DNA of 64,000 nt from Phaeobacter sp. A36a-5a (GCF_037911135.1 NZ_JBBLYU010000003.1:62001-126000); one strand, 5' to 3'; shown: positions 25,862 through 36,310, counted from the stretch's first letter. Translations and numbers: made by a program. The notes: generated from the sequence alone by a model not told the origin.

Positions 25862-26503
25862 ATGATACAGGTTGCTGATCTGCCCGACACTCTGCCGGTG
25901 TTTCCGCTGCCCGGGGCGTTGCTCTTGCCCCGGGCGCGATTGCCGTTGCACATATTCGAACCGCGCTACCTGCAAATGCTGGAGGATGCGCTCAAGACGC
26001 CACACCGGATGATCGGCATGATACAGCCGTTCCCGTCGAAAACCGGCGACAATAGCCTGCACAGCATCGGCTGCGCCGGACGGGTGACGCAGTTTTCGGA
26101 AACCGAAGATGGCCGCTATCTGATTACCTTGTCCGGCGTCTCACGGTTTCGGATCAAGACCGAGATCAATGGGTTCACGCCATATCGGCGGTGCGATGTC
26201 GACTGGGACGGGTTTCATCGCGATCTGGGCCGGGTTGAGGCGGACGACGATTTCAACCGCGCCCGCTTTCTAGAGCTGCTCGAACGTTTCTTTGAATCGC
26301 GCAACCTTTCGACAGATTGGGATGCCCTGAAGGACGCAGAGGACGAGCTACTGATCAACTCCTTGTCGATGATGCTCGATTTCGACCCCGAAGACAAACA
26401 GGCCTTGCTCGAAGCGCCCTGCCTTGCCACAAGGCGCGAGACCCTAATCACATTGATCGAATTCGCCCTTCGCGGCGGCTCGCATGAGGAAATTCTGCAA
26501 TGA
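25862..26503 (+). CDS. Lon N-terminal (substrate-binding) domain protein
   Basis: The 213-residue protein consists of the Lon substrate-binding domain alone: [30 protein letters not shown] near the start and [30 protein letters not shown] in the middle, followed by a helical part. There is no ATPase or protease domain, so it is not a protease; the function of these stand-alone proteins is unclear. It follows cnoX by 27 bp and overlaps the Trm112 gene by four bases (ATGA), an arrangement I recall as common in Rhodobacterales. Confidence 0.92.
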   Translation: MIQVADLPDTLPVFPLPGALLLPRARLPLHIFEPRYLQMLEDALKTPHRMIGMIQPFPSKTGDNSLHSIGCAGRVTQFSETEDGRYLITLSGVSRFRIKTEINGFTPYRRCDVDWDGFHRDLGRVEADDDFNRARFLELLERFFESRNLSTDWDALKDAEDELLINSLSMMLDFDPEDKQALLEAPCLATRRETLITLIEFALRGGSHEEILQ

Positions 26504-26706
26504 GCATTGAACCGTCTTCCACCGGAGCCAGTGAGGCGCCCTTTGACCGCCGGATGCTTGAGGCACTGGTCTGCCCGCGCACGCAGACGGTCCTTGAATA
26601 CGATGCCTCAGCGCAGGAGCTGATATCGCGCGCGGCCAATCTGGCCTTTCCGATCCGCAATGGCATTCCTGTCATGCTTGAGGGCGAGGCGCGCGTTCTG
26701 GACTAG
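26500..26706 (+). CDS. Trm112 family protein
   Basis: The 68-residue protein has the Trm112-like core: [19 protein letters not shown] and [19 protein letters not shown]. In eukaryotes Trm112 activates methyltransferases; bacterial relatives (YcaR-like) have no settled role. Only one cysteine remains in the zinc region (VCPRT), so zinc binding is doubtful. The start overlaps the Lon-N stop by four bases, giving translational coupling. It is the last gene of the operon before a terminator. Confidence 0.88.
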   Translation: MSIEPSSTGASEAPFDRRMLEALVCPRTQTVLEYDASAQELISRAANLAFPIRNGIPVMLEGEARVLD

Positions 26707-26748
26707 GCCGATACCTGCCGCAATGCGATTGAAGCTGAAATCTTGATG

Positions 26749-26780
26749 TGGCCGGGCAAGTTTTGTCCGGCCAATTTGAT
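26749..26780 (+). terminator. Terminator between convergent trm112 and ubiH-like genes
   Basis: TGGCCGGGCAA (26749-26759) pairs with TTGTCCGGCCA (26763-26773), 11 bp with one G-T pair and a GTT loop. The downstream ATTTGATTT tail suits the plus-strand operon; it may also serve the minus-strand gene ending at 26804. Confidence 0.75.
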
Positions 26781-26803
26781 TTGCACCCGCACCATGGCCA
26801 GCT

Positions 26804-28030
26804 TCAGATCGGCAGCCCTTGAAGCAATCTCGGCAGATCCCCGGTCAGTCCGGCTGCCTCACGAATAAAGGTGCGGCGCAGCCCCGGAAAGGCGCCAACC
26901 ACGGCCATCCCAACGTCGCGCCCCAAGCGCAGTAGCGGGTTATCGTTGGAAAACAGCCGGTTGAACGCATCGGTAGCTGCCGCCAGACTGGCGGTATCGA
27001 AGCGACGCCACTGTTGATAACGCGCAAGCACAAGCGGAGAGGCAATATCTTCGCCCCGGCGCTTTGCCTCCGTCAGCACCTCCGCCAATGCGCCGACATC
27101 GCGAAGCCCTGCATTCAGCCCCTGCCCTGCAATCGGGTGGACCCCATGGGCGGCATCGCCAACCAGCGCCAGCCGGTCAGCCACAAACGCATTGGCGAGG
27201 GTCAGGTTCAAAGGGTAGGTGAAACGGTCACCGGCCAAGCTGATCTCGCCCAGAAAATCGCCAAATCGGGGGCGCAGCGCCGCAAGGTAGTCCGCCTCGT
27301 CCAGGGCCTGGATCGCTTCAGCAACCCGGCTCCGTTCACTCCAGACGATGGAAGACCGATTGCCCGGCAACGGCAGAATCGCCAATGGGCCAGCGGGCAT
27401 GAAAAATTGATGGGCGACGCCGTTGTGTGGCGCCTCGTGTTGAATGGCGCAAACCAGCGCCGTCTGACCATAATCCCAGCCGGTCCGTTTGATACCTGCG
27501 CGTGCTGCGGTGCCACTGCGCCGACCATCCGCCCCGACGATCATTCCCCCACGCAGCGCGTCACCAGAGGCCAGCGTAAGGGTCACACCAGTGGCGTCGA
27601 CATGCTGCGCGACGACTGTCTGCTCATCCACCAGCGTGATTGCGGAATCCGCCTCCATCGCGCGGCGCAGGGCACGACGCAGATAGCGATCCTCAATCAT
27701 GTATCCCATAGGACCATCTTCGATCTCGGCATGATCGAAATGCATGAAGAACGGCGATGGTCCCTGACCCGCGCGACCATCGGTGACCTTGATGTCCAGC
27801 ATCGGCTGGGCCTTGTCCGCGACCTGCGACCAGACGCCAATCTGCTCCAGCAACCGCTGTGATGCGAGCGCCAGCGCATAGCTGCGCCCATCAAAGCCGT
27901 CATCGTCGCGCAGATCCCGCGGCAGCGCGTCGATCAGCGTCACCGTGTGGCCTGTCTGGGCCAGCGCCAATGCCAGGGCCGGACCATTCAGGCCACCGCC
28001 CACAATCAGGATGTCGGTTGTGTTTTTCAT
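26804..28030 (-). CDS. UbiH/UbiF/COQ6 family FAD-dependent hydroxylase
   Basis: The 408-residue flavoprotein monooxygenase has the three family motifs: ILIVGGGLNGPALALALAQ for FAD, GADGRRSGTAARAG (the DG motif) and LVGDAAHGVHPIAGQGLNAGLRD (the GD motif with the UbiH/Coq6 signature). It should hydroxylate the ubiquinone ring; which carbon is not decidable here because several UbiH/UbiL-type enzymes exist in alphaproteobacteria. The ATG at 28030 is preceded by GCGGGG. It is divergent from the amidase gene. Confidence 0.92.
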   Translation of the reverse strand: MKNTTDILIVGGGLNGPALALALAQTGHTVTLIDALPRDLRDDDGFDGRSYALALASQRLLEQIGVWSQVADKAQPMLDIKVTDGRAGQGPSPFFMHFDHAEIEDGPMGYMIEDRYLRRALRRAMEADSAITLVDEQTVVAQHVDATGVTLTLASGDALRGGMIVGADGRRSGTAARAGIKRTGWDYGQTALVCAIQHEAPHNGVAHQFFMPAGPLAILPLPGNRSSIVWSERSRVAEAIQALDEADYLAALRPRFGDFLGEISLAGDRFTYPLNLTLANAFVADRLALVGDAAHGVHPIAGQGLNAGLRDVGALAEVLTEAKRRGEDIASPLVLARYQQWRRFDTASLAAATDAFNRLFSNDNPLLRLGRDVGMAVVGAFPGLRRTFIREAAGLTGDLPRLLQGLPI

Positions 28031-28119
28031 GCCCCGCAATATGCGCCTGCGATTGGGATTGTCCATGGGGCGCGGTGCCGCTACCGTCGCCTCATCCCGA
28101 GCAATTTGGAGAGGCGCAC

Positions 28120-29448
28120 ATGCAAGAATGGCTGACGCAGACCGCAGCGGATCTGGGCCGTGGCATTGAGGCAGGTGAAATCTGCCCGGTTGCCTTGACC
28201 AGAACCTATCTGGAGGCCATTGACGCCCATCCCAAGCGCGACCGGATCTACACCATCGTCACCCATGACCGCGCCCTTGCCGAGGCCGAGGCGGCAAAGC
28301 TGCGCGCGGCGCAGGGACAGCGGTTGTCGCTGCTAGACGGCGTTCCGATCAGCTGGAAGGATCTTTTTGACAGCGCTGATATCACAACCGAAGCCGGGTC
28401 CAATCTGCTGGCCGAGCGGGTCCCCGAACGCGATGCGCTGGTTCTGCAGACGGCAACATCAATGGGCGCTGTCTGCCTCGGCAAAACACATATGAGCGAG
28501 CTGGCCTTCTCCGGGCTTGGTCTCAATCCGGTGAAGGCAACACCGCCTTGCATCCATGGTGATCAGGCAGCCCCTGGCGGATCGTCCTCCGGTGCGGCAG
28601 CTTCCGTCGCCTTCGGTCTGGCGGCCTGTGCAATAGGCTCTGATACTGGGGGATCTGTACGAATTCCCTCGGCCTGGAATGATCTTGTCGGACTAAAGAC
28701 GACCTCCGGCCGGATCAGCCTGGAAGGGGTTGTCCCGCTTTGCCTCAGGTTTGATACCGTCGGCCCTCTGGCACGATCGGTCGAGGACGCCGCGCTTTGT
28801 CTAGGTATCCTGGAGGGCACCCATGGCCCCGATCTGCGCGGAACCACCTTGGAGGGACGTCGCTTTGCCGACCTGCGGACCGTGGCGCAGGAGGATCTGG
28901 CCCCTGAGATTGCCGAGGCCTACAGCGACGCCCTGAATAAACTACGCGCAGCCGGAGCAGATATTGTCCCGCTGGAGGTTCCTGTGCTGAAGGAGGCCAT
29001 GTCGCTCAGTGCGATCCTCTTTACAGCGGAGGCCTACGGCCTGTGGAAAGATGTGATCGAGGCAGCACCACATATGATGTTTCCCGAGATTCTGGAGCGG
29101 TTCCGCTCCGGGGCCGGTTTCAGCGGTCCGGACTATGTCGCCGCCTGGGCCAAGCTGGAGCAGTATCGAATGGACTGGGATCTGGCCACCGCAGGGTTTG
29201 ACGGCGTTCTCTGCCCGACCTCTCCGATCCTGCCACCTGATGTCGAACGGCTTCAGAACGATCACGACTACTACATCCATTCAAATCTGATGGCCTTGCG
29301 CAACACCCGGATTGGCAATCTGATGGGACTGTGTGGCCTGTCACTGCCCACTGGCGTCCCCTCATGTGGCTTGCAGATCCTGGGGCAACCTGACTGCGAA
29401 GAGGCCCTCTTGCGCGTCGGCGCAGCTGTGGAGCGGGCATTGGCGTGA
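28120..29448 (+). CDS. Amidase signature enzyme
   Basis: The 442-residue protein has the complete amidase-signature triad: Lys80 (GVPISWKDLF), Ser155 (GGSSSGAA) and nucleophile Ser179 (GSDTGGSVRIPS), with the spacing of GatA-type enzymes. No gatB or gatC gene is adjacent and the C-terminal part is not typical of GatA, so it is more likely a stand-alone amidase hydrolysing a small amide. GGAGAGG before ATG 28120 sets the start. It is followed by the aminotransferase gene after 108 bp; a functional link is unproven. Confidence 0.92.
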   Translation: MQEWLTQTAADLGRGIEAGEICPVALTRTYLEAIDAHPKRDRIYTIVTHDRALAEAEAAKLRAAQGQRLSLLDGVPISWKDLFDSADITTEAGSNLLAERVPERDALVLQTATSMGAVCLGKTHMSELAFSGLGLNPVKATPPCIHGDQAAPGGSSSGAAASVAFGLAACAIGSDTGGSVRIPSAWNDLVGLKTTSGRISLEGVVPLCLRFDTVGPLARSVEDAALCLGILEGTHGPDLRGTTLEGRRFADLRTVAQEDLAPEIAEAYSDALNKLRAAGADIVPLEVPVLKEAMSLSAILFTAEAYGLWKDVIEAAPHMMFPEILERFRSGAGFSGPDYVAAWAKLEQYRMDWDLATAGFDGVLCPTSPILPPDVERLQNDHDYYIHSNLMALRNTRIGNLMGLCGLSLPTGVPSCGLQILGQPDCEEALLRVGAAVERALA

Positions 29449-29556
29449 AAGCCACATTTTGCCAAGCCCACCTTCGCGCGGCTGGACGCAGGGGGATCCG
29501 CTCTGTAGTTTGTTTGTGAACGGGGCATTAACGATCCCGGACCTGAGGCCAAACAC

Positions 29557-30735
29557 ATGAATTTTCCGGAGCGGTTTTCAAACCTGCCGCCATACGCGTT
29601 CCCGCGACTGCGGGCCCTGTTGGACCATCACACGCCGGGCGGCGATGTGGTGCATATGACCATCGGCGAACCCAAACATGATTTCCCGGCCTGGGTGACG
29701 GATGTGATCGTCGAAAACGCCGCCGGCTTTCAGAGCTACCCTCCCAACGAGGGTAGCACCGAGCTGCGCGGCGCCATCAGCGACTGGATCAAGCGCCGCT
29801 ATGATGTCAGCGTCGACCCAATGACACAGGTCATGGCGCTGAACGGCACCCGAGAAGGGCTCTACAATGCAGCGATGGCGCTCTGCCCGGAACAGAAAAA
29901 CGGCCAGAAACCAGTCGTGCTGATCCCGAACCCCTTCTATCAGGTCTACATGGTTGCCTCGATCTCGGTTGCAGCAGAGCCGGTTTTTCTACCCGCGACG
30001 GCTGCGACGGGTCATCTGCCCGATTATAGCAGCCTGCCGCCCGAGGTGCTGAACCGCACTGCTGTCGCCTATATCTGTTCGCCCGCCAACCCGCAGGGTG
30101 CCGTAGCCAGCCGGGACTACTGGACCCAGCTTATCCAACTGGCCGAGCAGTATGATTTCCGCATCTTTGCCGATGAATGCTATTCTGAAATCTACCGGGA
30201 TAGCGCACCGGTGGGTGCCCTGAGCGTCGCACAAGAAATGGGTGCGGACCCGGAACGGGTGGTGCTGTTCAATTCGCTCTCGAAGCGCTCCAATCTTGCT
30301 GGTCTCCGCTCGGGCCTCATCGCCGGCGGATCGGAAACGCTAAAGCGGGTGCATCAGCTGCGCGCCTATTCCGGCGCCCCGCTGCCCGCACCGCTACAGG
30401 CCGCTGCAGCCCGAGTTTGGGCGGATGAAGCGCATGTCGTGGAGAACCGCGCGCTTTATCAGGCAAAATACCGGATTGCGGATCAGGTTTTTGACGGGCT
30501 GGACGGTTACATGGCACCTGAGGCAGGTTTTTTCCTCTGGCTACCGGTCGAGGACGGAGAGGCGGCGGCACTGAAACTGTGGCTGGACACCGGCGTACGG
30601 GTGCTGCCCGGATCTTATCTGGCCCAGGGCAACGGCACCAAGAACCCGGGCGCCGGTTATATTCGGGTGGCACTGGTCGCCCCCGCAGATCAGACCGAGG
30701 TAGCCCTGCGCAAATTGCGCAACTGCCTCTACTGA
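29557..30735 (+). CDS. PLP-dependent aminotransferase, class I/II
   Basis: A 392-residue fold-type I aminotransferase. The PLP lysine is Lys243 in NSLSKRSNLAGLRSG, the PLP-phosphate and ring contacts appear as SPANPQGAV and ADECYSEIY, and the substrate-carboxylate Arg lies in YIRVALV. The SKRSNLAGLRSG form resembles succinyldiaminopimelate aminotransferases (DapC type), so a role in lysine/peptidoglycan precursor synthesis is plausible but not proven. It is upstream of ftsK by 115 bp. Confidence 0.9.
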   Translation: MNFPERFSNLPPYAFPRLRALLDHHTPGGDVVHMTIGEPKHDFPAWVTDVIVENAAGFQSYPPNEGSTELRGAISDWIKRRYDVSVDPMTQVMALNGTREGLYNAAMALCPEQKNGQKPVVLIPNPFYQVYMVASISVAAEPVFLPATAATGHLPDYSSLPPEVLNRTAVAYICSPANPQGAVASRDYWTQLIQLAEQYDFRIFADECYSEIYRDSAPVGALSVAQEMGADPERVVLFNSLSKRSNLAGLRSGLIAGGSETLKRVHQLRAYSGAPLPAPLQAAAARVWADEAHVVENRALYQAKYRIADQVFDGLDGYMAPEAGFFLWLPVEDGEAAALKLWLDTGVRVLPGSYLAQGNGTKNPGAGYIRVALVAPADQTEVALRKLRNCLY

Positions 30736-30788
30736 TGACCCATTCGATGCGCCCCTTTCAACGAGCGGCGCCAAAATAAAAAAGTCAT

Positions 30789-30824
30789 GGGGCCCAAACC
30801 CGCGCATAAGAAGCGGGACGCCCC
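30789..30824 (+). other. Interrupted hairpin between aminotransferase and ftsK genes
   Basis: GGGGC (30789-30793) pairs with GCCCC (30820-30824) around an inner CCCGC (30799-30803)/GCGGG (30813-30817) stem. It lies 26 bp before the ftsK ATG without a T-run, so it could be a factor-assisted terminator of the aminotransferase gene or part of the ftsK leader. Confidence 0.4.
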
Positions 30825-30850
30825 GACGGACAAGATGAAACGAGGTAGGC

Positions 30851-33800
30851 ATGGCATTTCAGACGCGCAGCCGCGATCCATTGCTGGACAGTAACATGCA
30901 GGCGGCCATCGAGAAGCGTGGCAAGGAACTGATTGGCGCACTGCTGATTGGCCTCGGCCTGATGGTTGCCCTGATGATCGGCAGCTATTCGGCAGATGAT
31001 CCGAACTGGATGGTCTCGACTGATGCCCCGGTGCAAAATATGCTGGGTCGCACCGGGGCATCGCTGGCCTTCATTCTGATCACGCTCTTTGGCAAGGCCA
31101 GCTGGGCGATCGCGCTCTTCCTGACCGTCTGGGGTGGACGCTGCATCTTGCATCGCGGCGAAGACCGGTTCCTGTGGCCGCTGCTGCTGTCGCTGCCCTG
31201 GCTGCTGCTGGTCTCCTTGCATCTGGAAACGCTGGTCCCATCCGACGCCTGGAAATCGGCGCATACCTTCGGTCTCGGCGGTATGATCGGATATACCTTT
31301 CTGGGGATGCTGTTGGCCCTGCTGCCAGTTGGGCTGATCTTTCTGGTCAAATTCCTCTCACTCCTCACCGCGCTTGGAATGTTGGGCCTGGGCGCCACCG
31401 TCCTCGGCTTTACCCGCGCTGAAGTCACCCGTGGTCTGCGGTTCGTATTGGTCGGTCTCATTCTGATCTACGGTGCGATCGCCGGTGTCCTTGGCCGGGG
31501 CGCAGCAAGCGGCATGCAGGCAGCGCTCAACTATCGAAGCCGCCGCGCCGAACGTACAGCAGCAGCGGTCGCGATGGCAGATGTCGTCGACAGCACCGAA
31601 ACCGACCCGCAGATGTTCGAGCCGTTGGAGTTCGACGACGGGCCCACAGCAGCGCCGCCGCTTGGTGCTCCGGTGCTTGGGCCGGCAGCCGCCCCTTATG
31701 GCCGGGTAGAACCGGCATTTGACATGCGCCACGAAGATGAGCCCGAACCGGTCAAGGAAAAGACTGGCCTGTTTGCCCGTGTGCCGAACCTCATCCGCCG
31801 GGCCGAACCAGTGATGCCCGAACCGGAACTTGTTGAACCCGTCCTGAGTGAGGCGAGCAGGGCAGCGGATCTGGACACCCTTCCCGGCGATGAGCGGATC
31901 GCCGAAAAAATTGCCAGTGCCGTACGCGTGCGCCGCGCTGCTGATGTGGCACCCGAAGTGGATTTCCCGCTGACCAAGGGCCGTGGACGTCGACCGGAAC
32001 CCCTGATTTTTAACCCTAATCACAACGTCGAAGGTCTTCCGCCCGAACCACCGCTGACCGGTGCGTCGATGGACGCTATGGAGGCGGCGATGGGAACGGT
32101 CCCGCCTGTTCCACCCGCACCAGAGGTCGGATATTCCCCCGATGCTGAGCCGCACCAGGGGTACAATAGTGCTGCATATGAGCATCCGGCGTCCGCTGGG
32201 TTCGTCGACCATGTCGCCTCCGAAGGGCTGCCAAGCGCTCCGACCCCAGACGCCAGCGGTGCGCAGGTTCTGCGCCGTACCGCAGAAAGCGCCGCCGCAT
32301 CTCATGCGGCAGCGGCGACGGTCGCCCCGCCCGTAACGCCCCCTGTGACACTTCCGGTGGCAGAGCCACGTCGGGCTGTTGTGGAACAGCCAGTCCGCAA
32401 GCCGCCGCAGCCATCGGCCCGCGCAAAGGCCGAAGCACAGCCCCCCTTGGCCTTTGAAGATGCCAGCAGTGATTTCGAATTGCCGCCGCTCTCGCTGCTG
32501 ACCAGCCCGGCACAGATCGAACGCCACCACCTGAGTGACGAGGCGCTGGAAGAAAACGCGCGAATGCTGGAATCGGTATTGGATGACTATGGCGTCAAGG
32601 GTGACATCGTCTCGGTGCGCCCCGGTCCTGTTGTCACCATGTATGAACTGGAGCCGGCACCGGGTCTCAAGGCCAGCCGCGTGATCGGTCTGGCCGATGA
32701 TATCGCACGCTCCATGTCGGCACTGTCCGCGCGGGTCTCTACCGTGCCGGGTCGCACCGTGATCGGTATCGAACTGCCCAACGACAAGCGTGAGAAAGTT
32801 GTCCTTCGCGAAATTCTTGCGTCACGCGATTTTGGCGATGGCACCCATGCGCTGCCACTGGCGCTTGGCAAGGATATTGGCGGTGACAGCATGGTCGCCA
32901 ATCTTGCGAAAATGCCTCACCTGCTGATCGCAGGGACCACCGGCTCGGGTAAATCGGTGGCGATCAACACCATGATCCTGTCGCTGCTGTACAAGCTGAC
33001 GCCCGAAGAATGCCGTCTGATCATGATCGACCCTAAGATGCTGGAACTCTCCGTATATGATGGCATTCCGCATCTTCTCTCGCCTGTGGTGACAGATCCG
33101 AAAAAGGCCGTCGTCGCCCTGAAATGGGTAGTCGGCGAAATGGAAGATCGCTATCGCAAGATGTCGAAAATGGGCGTGCGGAATATTGCGGGCTACAATG
33201 GCCGGGTGAAAGAAGCGCTTAACAAAGGCGAGATGTTCAGCCGCACCGTGCAAACCGGATTTGACGACGACACGGGCGAACCGGTCTTTGAAACCGAAGA
33301 ATTCGCGCCCGAGGCGTTGCCCTATATCGTGGTCATCGTCGATGAAATGGCCGACCTGATGATGGTTGCGGGGAAGGAGATCGAGGCCTGCATCCAGCGT
33401 CTGGCGCAGATGGCCCGGGCATCGGGCATTCACCTGATCATGGCCACGCAACGGCCCTCGGTCGACGTGATCACCGGTACGATCAAGGCGAATTTCCCGA
33501 CGCGGATTTCGTTCCAGGTGACCTCCAAGGTCGACAGCCGGACCATTCTCGGCGAAATGGGCGCCGAGCAGCTGCTGGGTATGGGCGACATGCTCTATAT
33601 GGCGGGCGGCGCGAAGATAACCCGCTGCCACGGACCGTTTGTGTCAGATGAAGAAGTCGAAGAGGTGGTCAACCACCTCAAGCAATTCGGACCGCCCGAA
33701 TATATCGGCAATGTGCTTGACGGCCCGGATGACGATAAGGCCGACAATATTGATGCGGTGCTGGGTCTCTCTACCGGTGGCAATACCGATACCGAGGACG

Positions 33801-33985
33801 CGCTATACGATACGGCGGTACAGATCGTCATCAAGGATCGCAAATGCTCGACCTCCTATATCCAGCGAAAACTGGCCATCGGCTACAACAAGGCAGCACG
33901 TCTTGTTGAGCAGATGGAGGAAGAAGGGCTCGTCTCTCCTGCAAACCACGTCGGAAAAAGGGAAATTCTGGTTCCCGAGCAATAG
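30851..33985 (+). CDS. ftsK: DNA translocase FtsK
   Basis: The 1044-residue septal DNA pump moves chromosome termini toward dif sites during division. Four to five membrane helices occupy about residues 25-220, followed by a Pro/Ala-rich acidic linker to about 550. The motor has Walker A GTTGSGKS (Lys701) and Walker [15 protein letters not shown], and [13 protein letters not shown] is also typical. A C-terminal winged-helix gamma domain ([20 protein letters not shown]) reads KOPS-type DNA signals. GAGGTAGGC precedes the ATG. A hairpin follows the stop and lolA begins 67 bp later. Confidence 0.97.
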   Translation: MAFQTRSRDPLLDSNMQAAIEKRGKELIGALLIGLGLMVALMIGSYSADDPNWMVSTDAPVQNMLGRTGASLAFILITLFGKASWAIALFLTVWGGRCILHRGEDRFLWPLLLSLPWLLLVSLHLETLVPSDAWKSAHTFGLGGMIGYTFLGMLLALLPVGLIFLVKFLSLLTALGMLGLGATVLGFTRAEVTRGLRFVLVGLILIYGAIAGVLGRGAASGMQAALNYRSRRAERTAAAVAMADVVDSTETDPQMFEPLEFDDGPTAAPPLGAPVLGPAAAPYGRVEPAFDMRHEDEPEPVKEKTGLFARVPNLIRRAEPVMPEPELVEPVLSEASRAADLDTLPGDERIAEKIASAVRVRRAADVAPEVDFPLTKGRGRRPEPLIFNPNHNVEGLPPEPPLTGASMDAMEAAMGTVPPVPPAPEVGYSPDAEPHQGYNSAAYEHPASAGFVDHVASEGLPSAPTPDASGAQVLRRTAESAAASHAAAATVAPPVTPPVTLPVAEPRRAVVEQPVRKPPQPSARAKAEAQPPLAFEDASSDFELPPLSLLTSPAQIERHHLSDEALEENARMLESVLDDYGVKGDIVSVRPGPVVTMYELEPAPGLKASRVIGLADDIARSMSALSARVSTVPGRTVIGIELPNDKREKVVLREILASRDFGDGTHALPLALGKDIGGDSMVANLAKMPHLLIAGTTGSGKSVAINTMILSLLYKLTPEECRLIMIDPKMLELSVYDGIPHLLSPVVTDPKKAVVALKWVVGEMEDRYRKMSKMGVRNIAGYNGRVKEALNKGEMFSRTVQTGFDDDTGEPVFETEEFAPEALPYIVVIVDEMADLMMVAGKEIEACIQRLAQMARASGIHLIMATQRPSVDVITGTIKANFPTRISFQVTSKVDSRTILGEMGAEQLLGMGDMLYMAGGAKITRCHGPFVSDEEVEEVVNHLKQFGPPEYIGNVLDGPDDDKADNIDAVLGLSTGGNTDTEDALYDTAVQIVIKDRKCSTSYIQRKLAIGYNKAARLVEQMEEEGLVSPANHVGKREILVPEQ

Positions 33986-33994
33986 TCGTTTCAC

Positions 33995-34022
33995 GGCGGG
34001 GCCAATTGGTCCCGCCTCTTCA
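33995..34022 (+). terminator. Probable terminator of ftsK
   Basis: GGCGGGGCC (33995-34003) pairs with GGTCCCGCC (34008-34016), one G-T pair and an AATT loop, followed by TCTTCAC. The tail is weak, so some readthrough into lolA is likely. Confidence 0.6.
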
Positions 34023-34052
34023 CATTTGCCAATGTCTCCCTATCTAGAAACC

Positions 34053-34640
34053 ATGAAACAACTTGCCTACGCCCTAGCGCTGACGCTCTGTGCCCCGGCT
34101 GCATGGGCAGCCGAGAAACTGAGCCTGAACGACGTTTCGCAATATTTGAACGGGATCTCTACTGCGACAGCCCCGTTCAGCCAGATTAATGACGATGGTA
34201 GCCTCTCTACCGGCAAGCTTTATATGCACCGGCCCGGACGGATGCGGTTCGAATATGATCCACCCAACAAGGGGGTTGTGGTTGCAGGCGCGGGCGCTGT
34301 TCTGATTCAGGATCCGAAGTCAAACCAGCCGCCCGAGACCTATCCACTCAACCGGACGCCACTTTCGCTGATCCTGGCCCGCAATGTGAACCTGGGCCGC
34401 GCCAATATGGTGGTGGGTCACGGCTTCGATGGCACCTCCACGATTATCCGCGCGCAGGATCCTAAAAACCCGGAATATGGCAGTATCGAAATGATGTTCA
34501 CCGACAACCCGGTTGAGCTGCGGAAATGGGTGATCCACGATGGTTCCGGCGGCAAGACCACGGTGATCCTTGGCGGGCTGCAAACCGGGGTCAAGCTGTC
34601 CTCCAAACTGTTCAACACCAGTTCAGCCCCGTCGCGCTAA
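34053..34640 (+). CDS. lolA: Outer-membrane lipoprotein carrier protein LolA family
   Basis: The 195-residue periplasmic protein has a signal peptide (MKQLAYALALTLCAPAAWA, cleavage after about residue 19) and the LolA-type half-barrel with FSQINDDGSLSTGKLYMHRPGRMRFEYDPP and a C-terminal SIEMMFTDNPVELRKWVIHD block. LolA ferries lipoproteins from LolCDE to the outer membrane. The ATG at 34053 places the signal peptide correctly; ATG 34032 would add seven residues. The ftsK-lolA order is common in alphaproteobacteria. Confidence 0.9.
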   Translation: MKQLAYALALTLCAPAAWAAEKLSLNDVSQYLNGISTATAPFSQINDDGSLSTGKLYMHRPGRMRFEYDPPNKGVVVAGAGAVLIQDPKSNQPPETYPLNRTPLSLILARNVNLGRANMVVGHGFDGTSTIIRAQDPKNPEYGSIEMMFTDNPVELRKWVIHDGSGGKTTVILGGLQTGVKLSSKLFNTSSAPSR

Positions 34641-34655
34641 AGAGCGGCGACGTCA

Positions 34656-34701
34656 GACATGAGACCCCCCGCCCGAACAATCGGACGGGGGGTCTCATGT
34701 C
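34656..34701. terminator. Very long hairpin between convergent lolA and SLT lipoprotein genes
   Basis: A 21-bp stem (34656-34676 with 34681-34701) with one mismatch and an ACAA loop, centred on runs CCCCCC and GGGGGG. It lies between convergent genes and would stop transcription in both directions, although neither side has a T-run. Confidence 0.75.
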
Positions 34702-34717
34702 GTAATGATCGCAACAG

Positions 34718-35305
34718 TCAGCGTGCGCGGCGACAGGTGGCAAGCTGTGTCTGATACATCTCAGCCCGCGCCTGCACCTTGGCAGCAACCCGCAGCAGCC
34801 ATGGTTTGGATCGGTAGGTTCCGCGGGCGAAACCGGTATGGCCATCATGGTAGGCTAGGTACTGGTTGCGCGCATCATAGAGCGACACACCGTTGCGGTC
34901 CCGCGTCTGGTTCATATACCAGCCCATGAAATCGGTGGCGTCCTTGATCCGGTTGCGCTTGGCGCCGCGGCGGCCGGCAGATTTGCGATAATCGTCCCAG
35001 GTGCCATCGAGCGCCTGACTGTAGCCATAAGCGCTGGACTGCCGCCCCATCGGGATCACCCCTAGTGCAAAGCGGTGCGGTGTGCGCGCGTCGGACCGGA
35101 AACGGCTTTCCTGATGGATGATGGCCATCTGCACATGCATGGGAACGCCCCAGCGCTTCTCTGTGGCGCGGAACGCCTTCAGATACTCGGGCCGTTGCTT
35201 GATGATGCTGCACGCATTGTCGAGATTGCGCGGCGGTGAGCCACCGCCACCTCCGCAGGATGCCACGATCAGCAATAGGATCATGGCGCCTATGATTCTG
35301 CTCAT
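34718..35305 (-). CDS. Lytic-transglycosylase-like SLT lipoprotein
   Basis: The 195-residue protein has a lipobox (LLIVASCGG, lipidated Cys17) and an SLT-like domain: MAIIHQESRFRSDA with the catalytic-type Glu66, then SSAYGYSQALDGTWDDYRK and a tail rich in basic residues. It likely cleaves or binds peptidoglycan from the membrane surface. Relatives in roseobacters are called transglycosylase SLT domain-containing protein. It is a single gene, convergent with lolA. Confidence 0.85.
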   Translation of the reverse strand: MSRIIGAMILLLIVASCGGGGGSPPRNLDNACSIIKQRPEYLKAFRATEKRWGVPMHVQMAIIHQESRFRSDARTPHRFALGVIPMGRQSSAYGYSQALDGTWDDYRKSAGRRGAKRNRIKDATDFMGWYMNQTRDRNGVSLYDARNQYLAYHDGHTGFARGTYRSKPWLLRVAAKVQARAEMYQTQLATCRRAR

Positions 35306-35432
35306 TGCCTCTGCCTCTTGTAAATCACTGGGCGTATTTTGGCGGCAGTGTAGCTAATCACGAGCGGCGTGAAAATCACTATTCCGTGGCGCCGGCAACC
35401 TGTCCCGGACCAGCGCCACCGATCATCGGCGG

Positions 35433-36221
35433 TCAGAGGTCAAATGTCGCGAAGACAGGCGCATGGTCACTTGGTTTCTCCCATCCACGCGCATCCCGCA
35501 TTACCCGACTGGAATGGGAGGAGTTTTTGATGTCGGAGCTGGCCCAGACATGGTCCAGTCGGCGCCCCTTGTCCGCCGCATCCCAATCCTTGGCACGGTA
35601 GCTCCACCAGCTGTAGAGCCGCCCATCCGGGATATCATTGCGGGTGACATCCGACCAGCCACCCGCCTCCATGACATCGGCGAAATGTTCGACCTCAATC
35701 GGAGTGTGGCTCACCACTTTCAGCAGCTTCTTGTGATCCCAGACGTCATCTTCGCGCGGCGCGATATTGAGGTCTCCGACAAGGATGGATTTCTCCGGCC
35801 GCTCAGAGTGAAACCAATCCCGCATATCAGTAAGATAGTCGAGCTTCTGGCCGAATTTCTCATTGACCTCGCGGTCAGGCACATCGCCGCCAGCGGGGAC
35901 ATAAAAGTTATGGATGGTAACGCCATTTTCGAGACGGCCCGCGATGTGGCGGGCATGGCCAAGACCGGCAAAATCCTTGTCACCGACATCCTCGATCGGC
36001 AGCCGGGAGAGAATTGCGACGCCGTTGTAACCCTTCTGGCCGCGGGCGATCATATGGCCGTAGCCCAGCTCGGCAAATTGCTCCAAGGGAATCTTGTCGA
36101 CCGGGCTCTTACACTCCTGCAGGCAGAGTACATCCGGCCCCTCCTCTGCCAACAGCTTGCAGACAATCGGCTCCCGCAGGCGAACCGAATTGATATTCCA
36201 GGTGGCTAGGGTAAACGACAT
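35433..36221 (-). CDS. xthA: Exodeoxyribonuclease III
   Basis: The 262-residue endonuclease/exonuclease/phosphatase-fold enzyme nicks DNA 5' to abasic sites and digests 3' ends in base-excision repair. Visible motifs are ATWNINSVRLR, LCLQECKS with metal Glu36, FYVPAGGDVPDRE, LVGDLNIAP with the catalytic Asp/Asn, RLDHVWAS and SDHAPVFATF with the catalytic Asp-His. The ATG at 36221 is chosen by family length; the upstream open frame of 34 residues is discarded. It lies just past the terminator of the cenR gene on the same strand, so it has its own promoter. Confidence 0.95.
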   Translation of the reverse strand: MSFTLATWNINSVRLREPIVCKLLAEEGPDVLCLQECKSPVDKIPLEQFAELGYGHMIARGQKGYNGVAILSRLPIEDVGDKDFAGLGHARHIAGRLENGVTIHNFYVPAGGDVPDREVNEKFGQKLDYLTDMRDWFHSERPEKSILVGDLNIAPREDDVWDHKKLLKVVSHTPIEVEHFADVMEAGGWSDVTRNDIPDGRLYSWWSYRAKDWDAADKGRRLDHVWASSDIKNSSHSSRVMRDARGWEKPSDHAPVFATFDL

Positions 36222-36310
36222 CGCGCGCCTCTTTCTCAAATGTCTGTGCTGTTGGCCGGATACTGCCCGCTCTGGCGCGGTGATACCAGTGCACAAATGG
36301 CATCGAGAGA

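Noticed and set aside
33639-34052. Upstream extension of lolA overlapping ftsK
   Set aside because: It would place over 130 unrelated residues before a clear signal peptide; ATG 34053 is the natural start.
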